Of a stretch of 64,000 nt of DNA, positions 35,612-44,234 are shown in pieces. Location: contig DLCG01000008.1 in the NCBI GenBank assembly GCA_002480495.1, positions 23,243-87,242 of the forward strand. Direction: 5' to 3'. The notes under the pieces were generated by a model. That model was not told the origin of the DNA, ran no database searches, and saw only the letters and a program-made list of their open reading frames with translations. The position numbers and the translations under genes are program-made. The DNA comes from Rhodobiaceae bacterium UBA7804 (lineage in GTDB: Bacteria; Pseudomonadota; Alphaproteobacteria; Parvibaculales; Parvibaculaceae). Positions within the stretch are counted from its first letter, which is position 1, and the number at the start of each line of letters is the position of its first letter.

Positions 35612-35666
35612 CGCCCCCGCCCCGAACGAGCTTCGCTCGCCCCACCCTCCCCGAGGGGAGGGTGGG
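35612..35666 (-). repeat. Double-hairpin repeat element, copy 2 (after ponA)
   Basis: A perfect 12-bp stem (35641-35652 with 35655-35666, loop GA) is followed on the minus strand by a 5-bp CGAGC/GCTCG hairpin (35627-35631 with 35635-35639) and then GGGGCGGGGG. The layout matches the copy after prfB. It begins about 15 nt after the ponA stop. Confidence 0.65.
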
Positions 35667-35681
35667 TAGAAAGGTTCTGTC

Positions 35682-38459
35682 CTAGTAGAGGCCGCCGGTG
35701 CCGGAGTCGATATTTCCGCCGCCGTCTGACGAATATCCGCCGGAGGGGCCGCCGGAGGGGCGGTCGGGCTCGCTGCCGCCGGCGCCGGGAATCTCTTCCG
35801 TCGGTACGCCGCCTTCGGGAATGGTTCCACGCGCGATACCATCCGCACCCGGACGGCCGAAGGGGCTGTCCAGGGGGGCGGCGCCCGCGCCGGGCGCATC
35901 GCCATTTGCGGGCGGCGTCATGCCGTCATAATCCTCCGGCGCAAGCGGCGCGCCGCCATCGAGCACGGCGCCCTGTGGCGGGGCCTCCGGGCCGGAATCC
36001 GCGTCATAGGTATCGGACGGGTCCGGCACATTGCCGAAGAGGCCGACGGAGGGCGCGGAAGATTCGAAGCGCGGCTCCGTTCCTTCCCTGAAAGCCTCGA
36101 GGATGATGCCCGACCCCTCGCCATTGGCGAGCTGGCCCGTCTTCGCGTTCACCTTCACCAGCGTGATGCCGGGCGGAACGCGGAAGGGAATGGCAGGCTT
36201 GCCGCCCACCGCATCCATCATGATCCCGGCAAAGATCGGCGCGGCGGCGCGTCCGCCCGTTTCGGCGCGGCCGAGCGGCAGCGGCTCGTCGAAGCCGACA
36301 AAGACGCCGGCGACGAGATTTGGCGAGAAGCCGACGAACCAGGCATCGCGATTGTCGTTGGTGGTGCCGGTCTTGCCCGCGAGCGGCACACCGACCTTGC
36401 GCGCGGCGGAGCCCGTGCCGCGCTGGACGACGCCTTCGAGCATGGAAACCATCTGATAGGCGGTTTGCGGGCTTTCGACCTGTTCGCGATTGTCCGGAAG
36501 CACAGGCGGCGCGACCTCGCCATTCCCTGCCCGTTCCTTCGCCTCTTCCCAGCTTTCATTGCAGGCCGGGCAGTCGCGGTCGTCCTTTCGGTAGATCGTG
36601 CGGCCGAAGCGGTCCTGCACGCGGTCGATCAGCGTCGGCGTCACGCGCTTGCCGCCATTGTCGAGAATGCCGTAAGCGCCGACGAGACGCATGAGCGTGG
36701 TTTCGCCCGCGCCCAGCGCCATGGACAGCACGGGCGGCATGTCGTCGGTGATGCCGAAGCGGCGCGCATAGTTCGAGACGGTCTGCGGGCCGACATATTG
36801 CGCGAGGCGCACCGTCATCAGGTTGCGCGAATGCTCGATGCCGAAGCGGAGCGTGGACGGGCCGTTGAAATTCTTCTCGTAGTTTTCCGGCTTCCAGAGG
36901 CCGAGATCGCCGCCCTGATCGAGCACGAAGGGCGCATCGAGAACGAGGCTTGCGGGCGTGAAGCCCTTGTCGAGGGCCGCGGCATAGACGAAGGGCTTGA
37001 AGGCGGAGCCGGGCTGGCGGAGCGCCTGCACCGCGCGGTTGAACTCCGACAGGCCGAAGCTGAAACCGCCCTGCATGGCGAGGACGCGGCCGGTATGCGG
37101 GTCCATGGCGACGGCGGCGCCATTCACCGCAGGCACCTGCATCAGCGCATAGTGGACGGGGTCTTTCTTCTCATCCTCGAAAACGGGCGCGACCCAGACG
37201 ACATCGCCCACAGAGACGACATCGGAAGGCGATTTCACTTCCGGCCCGAGATGGATGCGGTTCACGTTTTCGCGCGCCCAGGTCATCTCGGAGAAGGGAA
37301 TTTCCGCCTTCTCGATTTCCTTCGAGAAGCTGCCATCGCCGAGGCGCTGCGGGCGAAGGCCGACCGTCACGCCATCCGTCCTCACATCGAGCACGGCGGC
37401 GAGCGTCCAGGGTTCGAGATCGGCGGGAACGGACAAGGCGGAAAGCGCCTCCTGCCAGTTCTGGCCGGGCTCCAGCCGGCTCACGGGACCGCGCCAGCCA
37501 TGACGCCGGTCATAGGCGATGAGGCCTTCACGGAGCTCACGCGAGACCGTTTCCTGCAGCTTCGTATCGATGGTGGTGCGGACGGAAAGGCCGCCTTCGT
37601 AGAGCTTTTCCTCGCCATACATGTCGAGGAGTTCACGGCGGACCTGCTCCACGAAATAGGAAGCGTCGCGGATCTGCACGCCGCGGCGGCGAAGCGAGAC
37701 TTCGAGATCGGTGCTGCGGGCTTCGGCCGCTTCATAGGCGGTGATGAAGCCCTCCTCCTCCATGCGGGAGATGACCCAGTTGCGCCGCGCGAGCGCGCGT
37801 TCGCGGTAGCGATAGGGGTGGTAGTTGTTCGGGCCCTTGGGAAGCGTGGCGAGATAGGCGGCCTCGGCGACGGAGAGTTCGTCGAGCGGCTTGCCGAAAT
37901 AGTTGAGCGCGGCGGCGGCGACACCGTAGGAGCCGATGCCGAGATAGATCTCGTTCAGATAGAGCTCGAGGATCTGGTCCTTGGTGAAAGCCTGTTCGAG
38001 GCGGATCGCGATCAGCGCCTCTTTCAGCTTGCGGTCGAGCGTGACGTCGGAGGAAAGCAGGAAGTTCTTGGCGACCTGCTGCGTGATCGTGGAGGCGCCG
38101 ACGAGGCGGCGGTCCTGCATGACGTTCACGACATTGTCGAAGACGGCGCGGACGATGCCCATCGCATCGACGCCGCCATGGCTGTAGAAATTCTTGTCCT
38201 CGGCCGCGAGGAAGGCATCGACCACGCGGGGCGGAATGGCGGAGATGGGAACGTAGAGGCGGCGCTCGCGCGCGAATTCGCCGATGAGTTCGCCGTCGCC
38301 CGCATGCACGCGGGTCATGACCGGCGGTTCGTAATTGGCGAGCCTGGTATAGTCCGGCAGATCCTGATTGAGGCGCCAGACCATGTAGCCGCCCGCCATC
38401 AGCCCGCCGAAGAGAAGCACCAGGCAGACGGCCGCAACGATAGAAAGAACTCTCAGCAT
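35682..38459 (-). CDS. ponA: Penicillin-binding protein 1A (bifunctional transglycosylase/transpeptidase)
   Basis: This 925-residue class A PBP polymerises and crosslinks peptidoglycan. It has an N-terminal anchor (about 3-28), a GT51 domain (AAEDKNFYSHGG, STITQQVAKN, KLKEALIAIRLE) and a transpeptidase domain (QPGSAFKPFVYA with the SxxK serine, HSRNLM as SxN, and AGKTGTTND as KTG). The C-terminal 110 residues are Pro/Gly/Asp-rich and disordered. The ATG at 38459 has AGGA six bases ahead; a GTG at 38477 is an alternative. amiC lies upstream on the same strand, separated by a DUF305 gene. Confidence 0.95.
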   Translation of the reverse strand: MLRVLSIVAAVCLVLLFGGLMAGGYMVWRLNQDLPDYTRLANYEPPVMTRVHAGDGELIGEFARERRLYVPISAIPPRVVDAFLAAEDKNFYSHGGVDAMGIVRAVFDNVVNVMQDRRLVGASTITQQVAKNFLLSSDVTLDRKLKEALIAIRLEQAFTKDQILELYLNEIYLGIGSYGVAAAALNYFGKPLDELSVAEAAYLATLPKGPNNYHPYRYRERALARRNWVISRMEEEGFITAYEAAEARSTDLEVSLRRRGVQIRDASYFVEQVRRELLDMYGEEKLYEGGLSVRTTIDTKLQETVSRELREGLIAYDRRHGWRGPVSRLEPGQNWQEALSALSVPADLEPWTLAAVLDVRTDGVTVGLRPQRLGDGSFSKEIEKAEIPFSEMTWARENVNRIHLGPEVKSPSDVVSVGDVVWVAPVFEDEKKDPVHYALMQVPAVNGAAVAMDPHTGRVLAMQGGFSFGLSEFNRAVQALRQPGSAFKPFVYAAALDKGFTPASLVLDAPFVLDQGGDLGLWKPENYEKNFNGPSTLRFGIEHSRNLMTVRLAQYVGPQTVSNYARRFGITDDMPPVLSMALGAGETTLMRLVGAYGILDNGGKRVTPTLIDRVQDRFGRTIYRKDDRDCPACNESWEEAKERAGNGEVAPPVLPDNREQVESPQTAYQMVSMLEGVVQRGTGSAARKVGVPLAGKTGTTNDNRDAWFVGFSPNLVAGVFVGFDEPLPLGRAETGGRAAAPIFAGIMMDAVGGKPAIPFRVPPGITLVKVNAKTGQLANGEGSGIILEAFREGTEPRFESSAPSVGLFGNVPDPSDTYDADSGPEAPPQGAVLDGGAPLAPEDYDGMTPPANGDAPGAGAAPLDSPFGRPGADGIARGTIPEGGVPTEEIPGAGGSEPDRPSGGPSGGYSSDGGGNIDSGTGGLY

Positions 38460-38641
38460 CGGGCGTCCTGCCCCCACTCGATCAACATCCCCGCCCCGGA
38501 TCAGTAGCTAGAAGCGAATTATGGCACGGTCGCGGCGGCGAAACGACCGGCGCGGCCCCGTGCTTACATAATAAAGCGCGTATTTACCAAGAAAGCGTTG
38601 CCGGATCGCGTGACAGTTTCGACAAGCGGGGCTTCAAGCGC

Positions 38642-39148
38642 CTAGCGGACCGACGAGGGGGCGGCGCTGCGAGGCGGAAGGTCCGGCGCGGAGTCCGGGG
38701 CAGGATTACGCTCCAGATCGGCGATGAGACGCTCCATTTCGCCGATCTCGCGGACCTGCGCTTCAATGATCTGGTCCGCCAGTTCGCGTACGCGGGGGTC
38801 CTGAATATGGGCGCGGCGGCTCGTCATGATCGCGATGGAGTGATGCGGGATCATGGCCTTCATGAAGGAGACGTCGTCCACTGTTTCCTGGCTGCGGACG
38901 AGCCAGAGCGTGCCCGCGAAGACGAGGATGCTGCCTGCGAAAATGGCCAGGTTGAGCTTCGTGCTGGTGTACATGCCGAGCATGAAGGAGAGCATGACGA
39001 CCGCCATCGACGCGCCCATGAGGAAAGCCATCCACATGCGCGTCTGGCTGAACCAGAGGTGATCGAGCGCATAGGTGTTGAGATACATGAGGCCGAACAT
39101 GACCAGGGTCGAAGTCAGGATCATGGCGCCGAAACGGGTGTAGCTCAT
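38642..39148 (-). CDS. Membrane-anchored DUF305 protein
   Basis: The 168-residue protein has three closely spaced membrane helices in its first 90 residues, then a helical DUF305 domain with the MKAMIPHHSIAIMTSRRA metal-binding signature and an Ala/Pro-rich tail. DUF305 proteins are often linked to copper or other metal handling, but the role is not established. GGGAGG precedes the ATG at 39148. It interrupts the usual amiC-ponA adjacency. Confidence 0.82.
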   Translation of the reverse strand: MSYTRFGAMILTSTLVMFGLMYLNTYALDHLWFSQTRMWMAFLMGASMAVVMLSFMLGMYTSTKLNLAIFAGSILVFAGTLWLVRSQETVDDVSFMKAMIPHHSIAIMTSRRAHIQDPRVRELADQIIEAQVREIGEMERLIADLERNPAPDSAPDLPPRSAAPSSVR

Positions 39149-39219
39149 TGTCGTCCTCCCTGCGGGGTCGAAAGGAAAACGACGGGAAAAACAGGAAGTT
39201 CCGTGAGGCGGCAGAAGGC

Positions 39220-40620
39220 TCAGTTGGGGCCTTCGGCCAGGCGGTCGCCGAAATAGCGGTCGACGGAGCGCGAGAGCGTCTTCGCCATGGTGGCGCGCCA
39301 TGCGGGCGAGACGAGCTGCTTTTCATCCTCGGGATTGGTCAGGAAGCCGAGTTCGATGAGGACCGAGGGCACGTCCGGCGCCTTCAGCACCACGAAGCCG
39401 GCGAAACGATGCGCGGGATCGAGGGTGCGCGTCTTCTGGCTCGCATAATCGACGACCGTGCGCGCGAAACGGGAGGAATAGTTCTTGGTTTCGCGCTGGG
39501 CGAGATCGATCAGGATGCCGGTGACTTCAGGGCTCTCGCCCTGCAGGTCGAGGCCCGCGATGAGGTCGGACTGGTTTTCCTTGCGCGCGAGCGCCGCGGC
39601 TTCCTTGTCGGAGGCCGTTTCGGAAAGCGTGTAGATGGACATGCCGCGCACATTCGGCTTCTGGATCGCGTCGGCATGAACGGAGATGAAGAGATCGGCC
39701 TTGTGGCGGCGGGCAATCGCCACGCGCTCGCGCAGCGGGATGAAGATGTCGCTGTCGCGGGTCAGATGCACGTCATAACGGCCGGTGGAACGAAGCTCCT
39801 CGGCAAACTTCTTCGCGAAGGCCAGCACAACATCCTTTTCCTGAACGCCGGAGCGCCCATGCGTACCGGGATCGACGCCGCCATGGCCCGCATCGATGAC
39901 GACGACGCGGCGGCGCTCGAGGCGCTCGGCCGGCGGGCTGACGGGAACGGCGGCAATTTCGGCGGCCGGAGCGGCGGGACGCGCGCTTTCCGGCAGGCCC
40001 GACTTCGCGTTGAAGCTCGCAAGATCGGTCGGGGCGAGGTCGAGCACGATGCGGCGCCCGAAGCCCGATTGGGGATCGAGCACGAAATCGCGCGAAATCT
40101 CGACCGGCAGTTCGGCATCGAGCACGACGCGATAGGTATCCGCCTCGAAGCGGCCATAGCGATAGCCGGAGACGAAGCCCTTGTGCTTGTCGGCCGGTTC
40201 CTCGACGAGCCGGAAGGGAACGCCCTTCACGTCGATGACGACGCGGAAGGGATCGGAAAGCGTGAAGACGCGATAGTCGGCGGGCGCATCGCCGGAGATT
40301 TCCATGACGAAGCGGGTCTGGCTGCCGTGGTCGCCGATGCGGATCGAGGTGACGGCGGGCCCGCCCTGCGCGGGCGCGGCCGAGGAAGGGGCAAGCGGAA
40401 CCGCCCCGCCCTCGTCGAGCGCGCCGGTCGAGAGCGCGTCGTTTTCCTGCTGGATCGCGGCATCCTGCTGGATGGAGGCTTCCCGAAGCTCGCGCTCCAG
40501 AAGCTCGGCAAGATCGTCCGCCCGGGCCGGCGAAGAAGCGAAACCGGCGAGCAGGCACAGGACGGCAACAAGGCCGAAGCCTGCCATCACTCCCCGCTCA
40601 ATCTGCCGGTGAAAGCCCAT
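39220..40620 (-). CDS. amiC: N-acetylmuramoyl-L-alanine amidase with AMIN domain
   Basis: The 466-residue secreted enzyme has a signal peptide (about 1-34, cleaving near PARA-DD), a beta-rich AMIN domain (about 90-200) for septal targeting, and a zinc Amidase_3 domain: IDAGHGGVDPG, the ligand Glu in VQEKDVVL, SVHADA, and catalytic Glu in VLIELGFLTN. It cleaves the amide between MurNAc and stem peptide during daughter-cell separation. A second in-frame ATG at 40587 would shorten the signal peptide. Confidence 0.93.
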   Translation of the reverse strand: MGFHRQIERGVMAGFGLVAVLCLLAGFASSPARADDLAELLERELREASIQQDAAIQQENDALSTGALDEGGAVPLAPSSAAPAQGGPAVTSIRIGDHGSQTRFVMEISGDAPADYRVFTLSDPFRVVIDVKGVPFRLVEEPADKHKGFVSGYRYGRFEADTYRVVLDAELPVEISRDFVLDPQSGFGRRIVLDLAPTDLASFNAKSGLPESARPAAPAAEIAAVPVSPPAERLERRRVVVIDAGHGGVDPGTHGRSGVQEKDVVLAFAKKFAEELRSTGRYDVHLTRDSDIFIPLRERVAIARRHKADLFISVHADAIQKPNVRGMSIYTLSETASDKEAAALARKENQSDLIAGLDLQGESPEVTGILIDLAQRETKNYSSRFARTVVDYASQKTRTLDPAHRFAGFVVLKAPDVPSVLIELGFLTNPEDEKQLVSPAWRATMAKTLSRSVDRYFGDRLAEGPN

Positions 40621-41536
40621 TTCCGCCTTCTTCCCCTAGCGACCTGCCCGATCCGCCCATACTCCCCGCGGTTCAGAACGGCCCGGCCCGAGGTCCGGGA
40701 GAACGCCACTGGAAGCGGGGGCAACCTGCCCGCCCTGACGGGGCTTTCACCCCTGCGACGCCCGCCGTTACTTAGCGGAGGCGGTAATCGGGTGCCAAAC
40801 GAAGCACCCAAATCAGTAATAGGCCGAGATTACTCTAGAAATGGTTACCCCGCCAAAAATTTACGAAGTTTCAACGGGTAGAATGGTTAATAACGGGACA
40901 AACAAAGGGGCCAATCGGGCCTCGACCGTGCCGCTTGCCAAATCAGAGCGGCAAAAGGTAAAAACGCACGTTGCCGGACAAGAATCCCTGGAAGGGTTTC
41001 CGGCTCCCCGCACGGACCTCCGGTTCCTGGCGGTTTCATGAATTCGGGCATCCCGTAGCGCGCCGGCGCGACACCCCTCAAGGGCGATACCGGTAGCGGA
41101 CCGCGCGGGCCCGGCGATTTCCAGGAAAGGCGTTGTCCCCGATCGGGCGTCGCCCGGTGACCGCCAAAGCGCGCATTCGAAAGTTACACGCTCGCCCCGC
41201 CGGCATGTCCGGCAGAGGGGAGCCCGCCGGCACCCGGCGCCTTGATGGGTGCACCAAAGGTAGAGATGCACGACGCAGTCAGACAGCATGCCGACCGGCC
41301 GATCCCGCGGGACTTTCCCGTGAACGGTTCCGGAGCGGTTGCGCGTCCGGCAGCGCGCGGTGTCCCCGCCCATTCACTGCTTTCATTCCAGACCCAGTCC
41401 GGATCCGCCGCGGTTCACCTCAATGGTACCGGCGCGGCGGCAAGGACCCAAACAAGCGGCGCACCCGCGCGGACCCCGGCACGCATTTTCATGCGACGGC
41501 CGTCACGCGCCGGATTGCGCCACGGAGACGTTCCAT
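40621..41536. other. Long leader/intergenic region upstream of rne
   Basis: These 916 bp lie between the divergent amiC and rne genes. The AT-rich part around 40800-40975 is the probable promoter zone; TTGCCA with GTAAAA 17 bp later (about 40937-40965) is one weak candidate. The following 500 or more nt are GC-rich and would make a very long rne leader. ORFs in this region have no recognisable product. An autoregulatory 5' UTR is likely by analogy with other rne genes. Confidence 0.45.
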
Positions 41537-44146
41537 ATGGGAAAGAAAATGCTGATCGATGCGGCCCACCCCGAAGAAACCCGGGTGGTGGTCGTAAGCG
41601 GCAATCGCGTTGAAGAGTTCGATTTCGAGTCAGAAAACAGAAAACAGCTTCGAGGAAACATCTATCTTGCCAAGGTTACGCGCGTGGAGCCCTCGCTTCA
41701 GGCGGCGTTCGTCGAATATGGCGGCAACCGGCATGGCTTCCTCGCCTTCAGCGAAATTCATCCTGACTACTACCAGATCCCCGTCGCGGATCGCGAAGCC
41801 CTGCTGAAGCAGCAGGCCGACGAGGCGCGCCGCGAGGAAGAGGAAGAAGACGAGGAAGAAGCCGCAGAAACGGCGAAAGCCGCCGAGGCGAAGGCCGACG
41901 AAGCGGGCGAGGACGACGCCGAGGAAAACGGCGACGAACAGACCGCAAGCGCCGACAAGGGCGAGACGGATACCGTGCAGTCCGACGAGACGGTCGAGAG
42001 CGTCGGCGCGGAAGATGCGATGGAGGAAGCGGCGCCGCGCAAGCAGCGCATCAATTACCGCTCCTACAAGATCCAGGAAGTCATCAAGCGGCGCCAGATC
42101 ATCCTGGTGCAGGTCGTGAAGGAAGAGCGCGGCAACAAGGGTGCGGCGCTCACGACTTACCTCTCGCTCGCCGGCCGCTATTGCGTGCTGATGCCGAACA
42201 CGGCGCGCGGGGGCGGTATTTCGCGCAAGATCACGGTCGCGGCCGACCGCAAGAAGCTCAAGGGCATCGCGGAGTCCTTCGACGTGCCGGAAGGCATGGG
42301 CCTCATCATCCGCACGGCGGGCGCGAAGCGCACCAAGGCCGAGATCAAGCGCGACTACGAATATCTGCTGCGCATGTGGGAAAGCGTGCGCGAACTCACG
42401 CTGAAATCCACCGCGCCCACCCTCGTCTACGAGGAAGGCAGCCTGATCAAGCGCTCGATCCGCGATCTCTACGACAAGGATATCGACAATATCCAGATCG
42501 AGGGTGACGAGGGCTACAAGGAGGCGAAGAACTTCATGCGCATGCTCATGCCGAGCCATGCGAAGAATGTTCAGCCCTACAAGGAAAAGCAGCCGCTCTT
42601 CCAGAAGTTCCAGGTGGAACAGCAGCTCGATGCGATGCTGAATCCGACCGTCACGCTGAAGTCGGGCGGCTATGTCGTCATCAATCCGACGGAAGCGCTC
42701 GTCTCGATCGACGTGAACTCGGGCCGCTCCACGAAGGAGCGCAACATCGAGCAGACCGCGCTCAAGACGAACCTCGAAGCGGCGGAAGAAATCGCGCGGC
42801 AGATGCGTCTGCGCGACCTTGCGGGCCTCATCGTGATCGATTTCATCGACATGGACGAGAACCGCAACAACCGCGCCGTCGAACGCAAGCTCAAGGACTG
42901 CCTGAAGACGGATCGCGCGCGCATCCAGGTGGGCCGGATCAGTCATTTCGGCCTTCTGGAGATGTCGCGCCAGCGCATGCGTTCCGGCGTGCTCGAAGGC
43001 TCGACCGTCATCTGCCCGCATTGCTCCGGCACGGGCCTCGTGCGCTCCGTCGAGTCGATGGCGCTGCATGTGCTGCGCGGCGTCGAGGCGGAAGCGATCA
43101 AGGGACGCGCCGCCGCCTTCACGGTGAAGGTGCCCGCGGAAGTCGCGATCTACATTCTGAACCAGAAGCGGGCCAACCTGCTCGATGTCGAGGAGCGCTA
43201 CGGCACCTCCGTCTATATCGAGGCAGACGCCACTCTTGCCGGATCCGAACACAAGATCGAGACGGCGGAAGCGCGCGCGCTCACCCGCACAAGGCCGGCG
43301 CTGGGCGCGATCAACGTCGAAAGCGGCTACACCGAGGAAGAGGAAGAGCCCGTCGTGGAGGAGACTTCCGACGAGGACGAGACCGAAGAAACCGCCTCGG
43401 ATGCAGGCGAGGATAAAGGCGACGGCCAGCGCCGCCGCAAGCGCCGCCGTCGCAAGCGCCGCCCCGGCAGCGAAGGCGATGCACAGCGCGAAGCCACCGG
43501 CAGCGAGGATGAACCGGAAGGCGAAGCAGCCGCCGAAGAAGCCGGGGCCACCAGTGCCGAGGCGGAGCAAAACGATGACGACAAGGGCGAGAGCGAGATT
43601 GGCGAAGACGGCCAGCCGCGCAAGCGCCGCCGTCGCGGCCGCCGGGGCGGCCGGCGCAATCGCCGCCGTCAGGAAGATGAACTGAGCGCCGAAGGAAGCG
43701 ATGGCGAAGACCTGTCGCTCGAAGACGAGGTCGATCCGCTGGCTACCGGCGAGGCACCCGTTCTTCTCTCCTATTCGCGCTCCGTGCTCGAAGCGGAAGA
43801 CCAGAGCGAGGACGACGAGGAGACCTGGGACGCGGAAGCCGCGATCGAGGGCGCCTATGACGAGCCGTCCGAACTGCTGGAAGCGGAGGCCGAGGCGAAG
43901 GAAGAGCTAGCCGAGGAAGAAGCCGCCGAGGAAGCCGAAGAAGACGGCGAGACGGCGGAAGCCCCCGGAGAGACCGAAGAACCGGAAGCGGAAGAACCGG
44001 AAGCGGAAGAGACTGCGCCGGAAGAAGCAGAACAGGTCATCGAGATGGCCGAGGCTGCCGCCGACGACGTGCCGATGCTTGGCGACATCAGGGAAGAAAA
44101 GAAGCCTTCCGGTCCCTCGCGGCGCGGCTGGTGGCAGCGGCGCTGA
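41537..44146 (+). CDS. rne: Ribonuclease E
   Basis: The 869-residue endoribonuclease is the core of the RNA degradosome. The S1 domain (EEFDFESENRKQLRGNIYLAKV onward) is split by a very acidic insertion of about 70 residues (about 98-165), as is usual in alphaproteobacteria. The DNase I-like catalytic centre includes VSIDVNSGRST and IVIDFIDMDEN, and the zinc link is CPHCSGTG. The C-terminal 280 residues are disordered, alternating acidic and Arg-rich RNA-binding patches. The ATG at 41537 gives the conserved MGKKMLID start. An intrinsic terminator follows. Confidence 0.95.
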   Translation: MGKKMLIDAAHPEETRVVVVSGNRVEEFDFESENRKQLRGNIYLAKVTRVEPSLQAAFVEYGGNRHGFLAFSEIHPDYYQIPVADREALLKQQADEARREEEEEDEEEAAETAKAAEAKADEAGEDDAEENGDEQTASADKGETDTVQSDETVESVGAEDAMEEAAPRKQRINYRSYKIQEVIKRRQIILVQVVKEERGNKGAALTTYLSLAGRYCVLMPNTARGGGISRKITVAADRKKLKGIAESFDVPEGMGLIIRTAGAKRTKAEIKRDYEYLLRMWESVRELTLKSTAPTLVYEEGSLIKRSIRDLYDKDIDNIQIEGDEGYKEAKNFMRMLMPSHAKNVQPYKEKQPLFQKFQVEQQLDAMLNPTVTLKSGGYVVINPTEALVSIDVNSGRSTKERNIEQTALKTNLEAAEEIARQMRLRDLAGLIVIDFIDMDENRNNRAVERKLKDCLKTDRARIQVGRISHFGLLEMSRQRMRSGVLEGSTVICPHCSGTGLVRSVESMALHVLRGVEAEAIKGRAAAFTVKVPAEVAIYILNQKRANLLDVEERYGTSVYIEADATLAGSEHKIETAEARALTRTRPALGAINVESGYTEEEEEPVVEETSDEDETEETASDAGEDKGDGQRRRKRRRRKRRPGSEGDAQREATGSEDEPEGEAAAEEAGATSAEAEQNDDDKGESEIGEDGQPRKRRRRGRRGGRRNRRRQEDELSAEGSDGEDLSLEDEVDPLATGEAPVLLSYSRSVLEAEDQSEDDEETWDAEAAIEGAYDEPSELLEAEAEAKEELAEEEAAEEAEEDGETAEAPGETEEPEAEEPEAEETAPEEAEQVIEMAEAAADDVPMLGDIREEKKPSGPSRRGWWQRR

Positions 44147-44170
44147 GCTTCGGCAAAGAACGAACAAAAG

Positions 44171-44200
44171 AAAGGCCCGGAGTTTCCTCCGGGCCTTTTC
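44171..44200 (+). terminator. Intrinsic terminator of rne
   Basis: AAAGGCCCGGAG (44171-44182) and CTCCGGGCCTTT (44187-44198) make a perfect 12-bp stem with a TTTC loop; T-rich sequence follows. The A-rich flank means it may also serve the converging gamma-glutamyltransferase gene. Confidence 0.88.
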
Positions 44201-44234
44201 GTTTGTCTTCGCGCCGTTCGTCTTCGCGAAGCAC

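Noticed and set aside
36465..38507. A 680-codon open frame antisense to ponA
   Set aside because: It is the mirror of a strongly supported PBP1A gene, with no recognisable domain.
41630..43570. A 646-codon open frame antisense to rne
   Set aside because: RNase E on the plus strand is unambiguous; the antisense product is His/Arg/Leu-biased low-complexity sequence.
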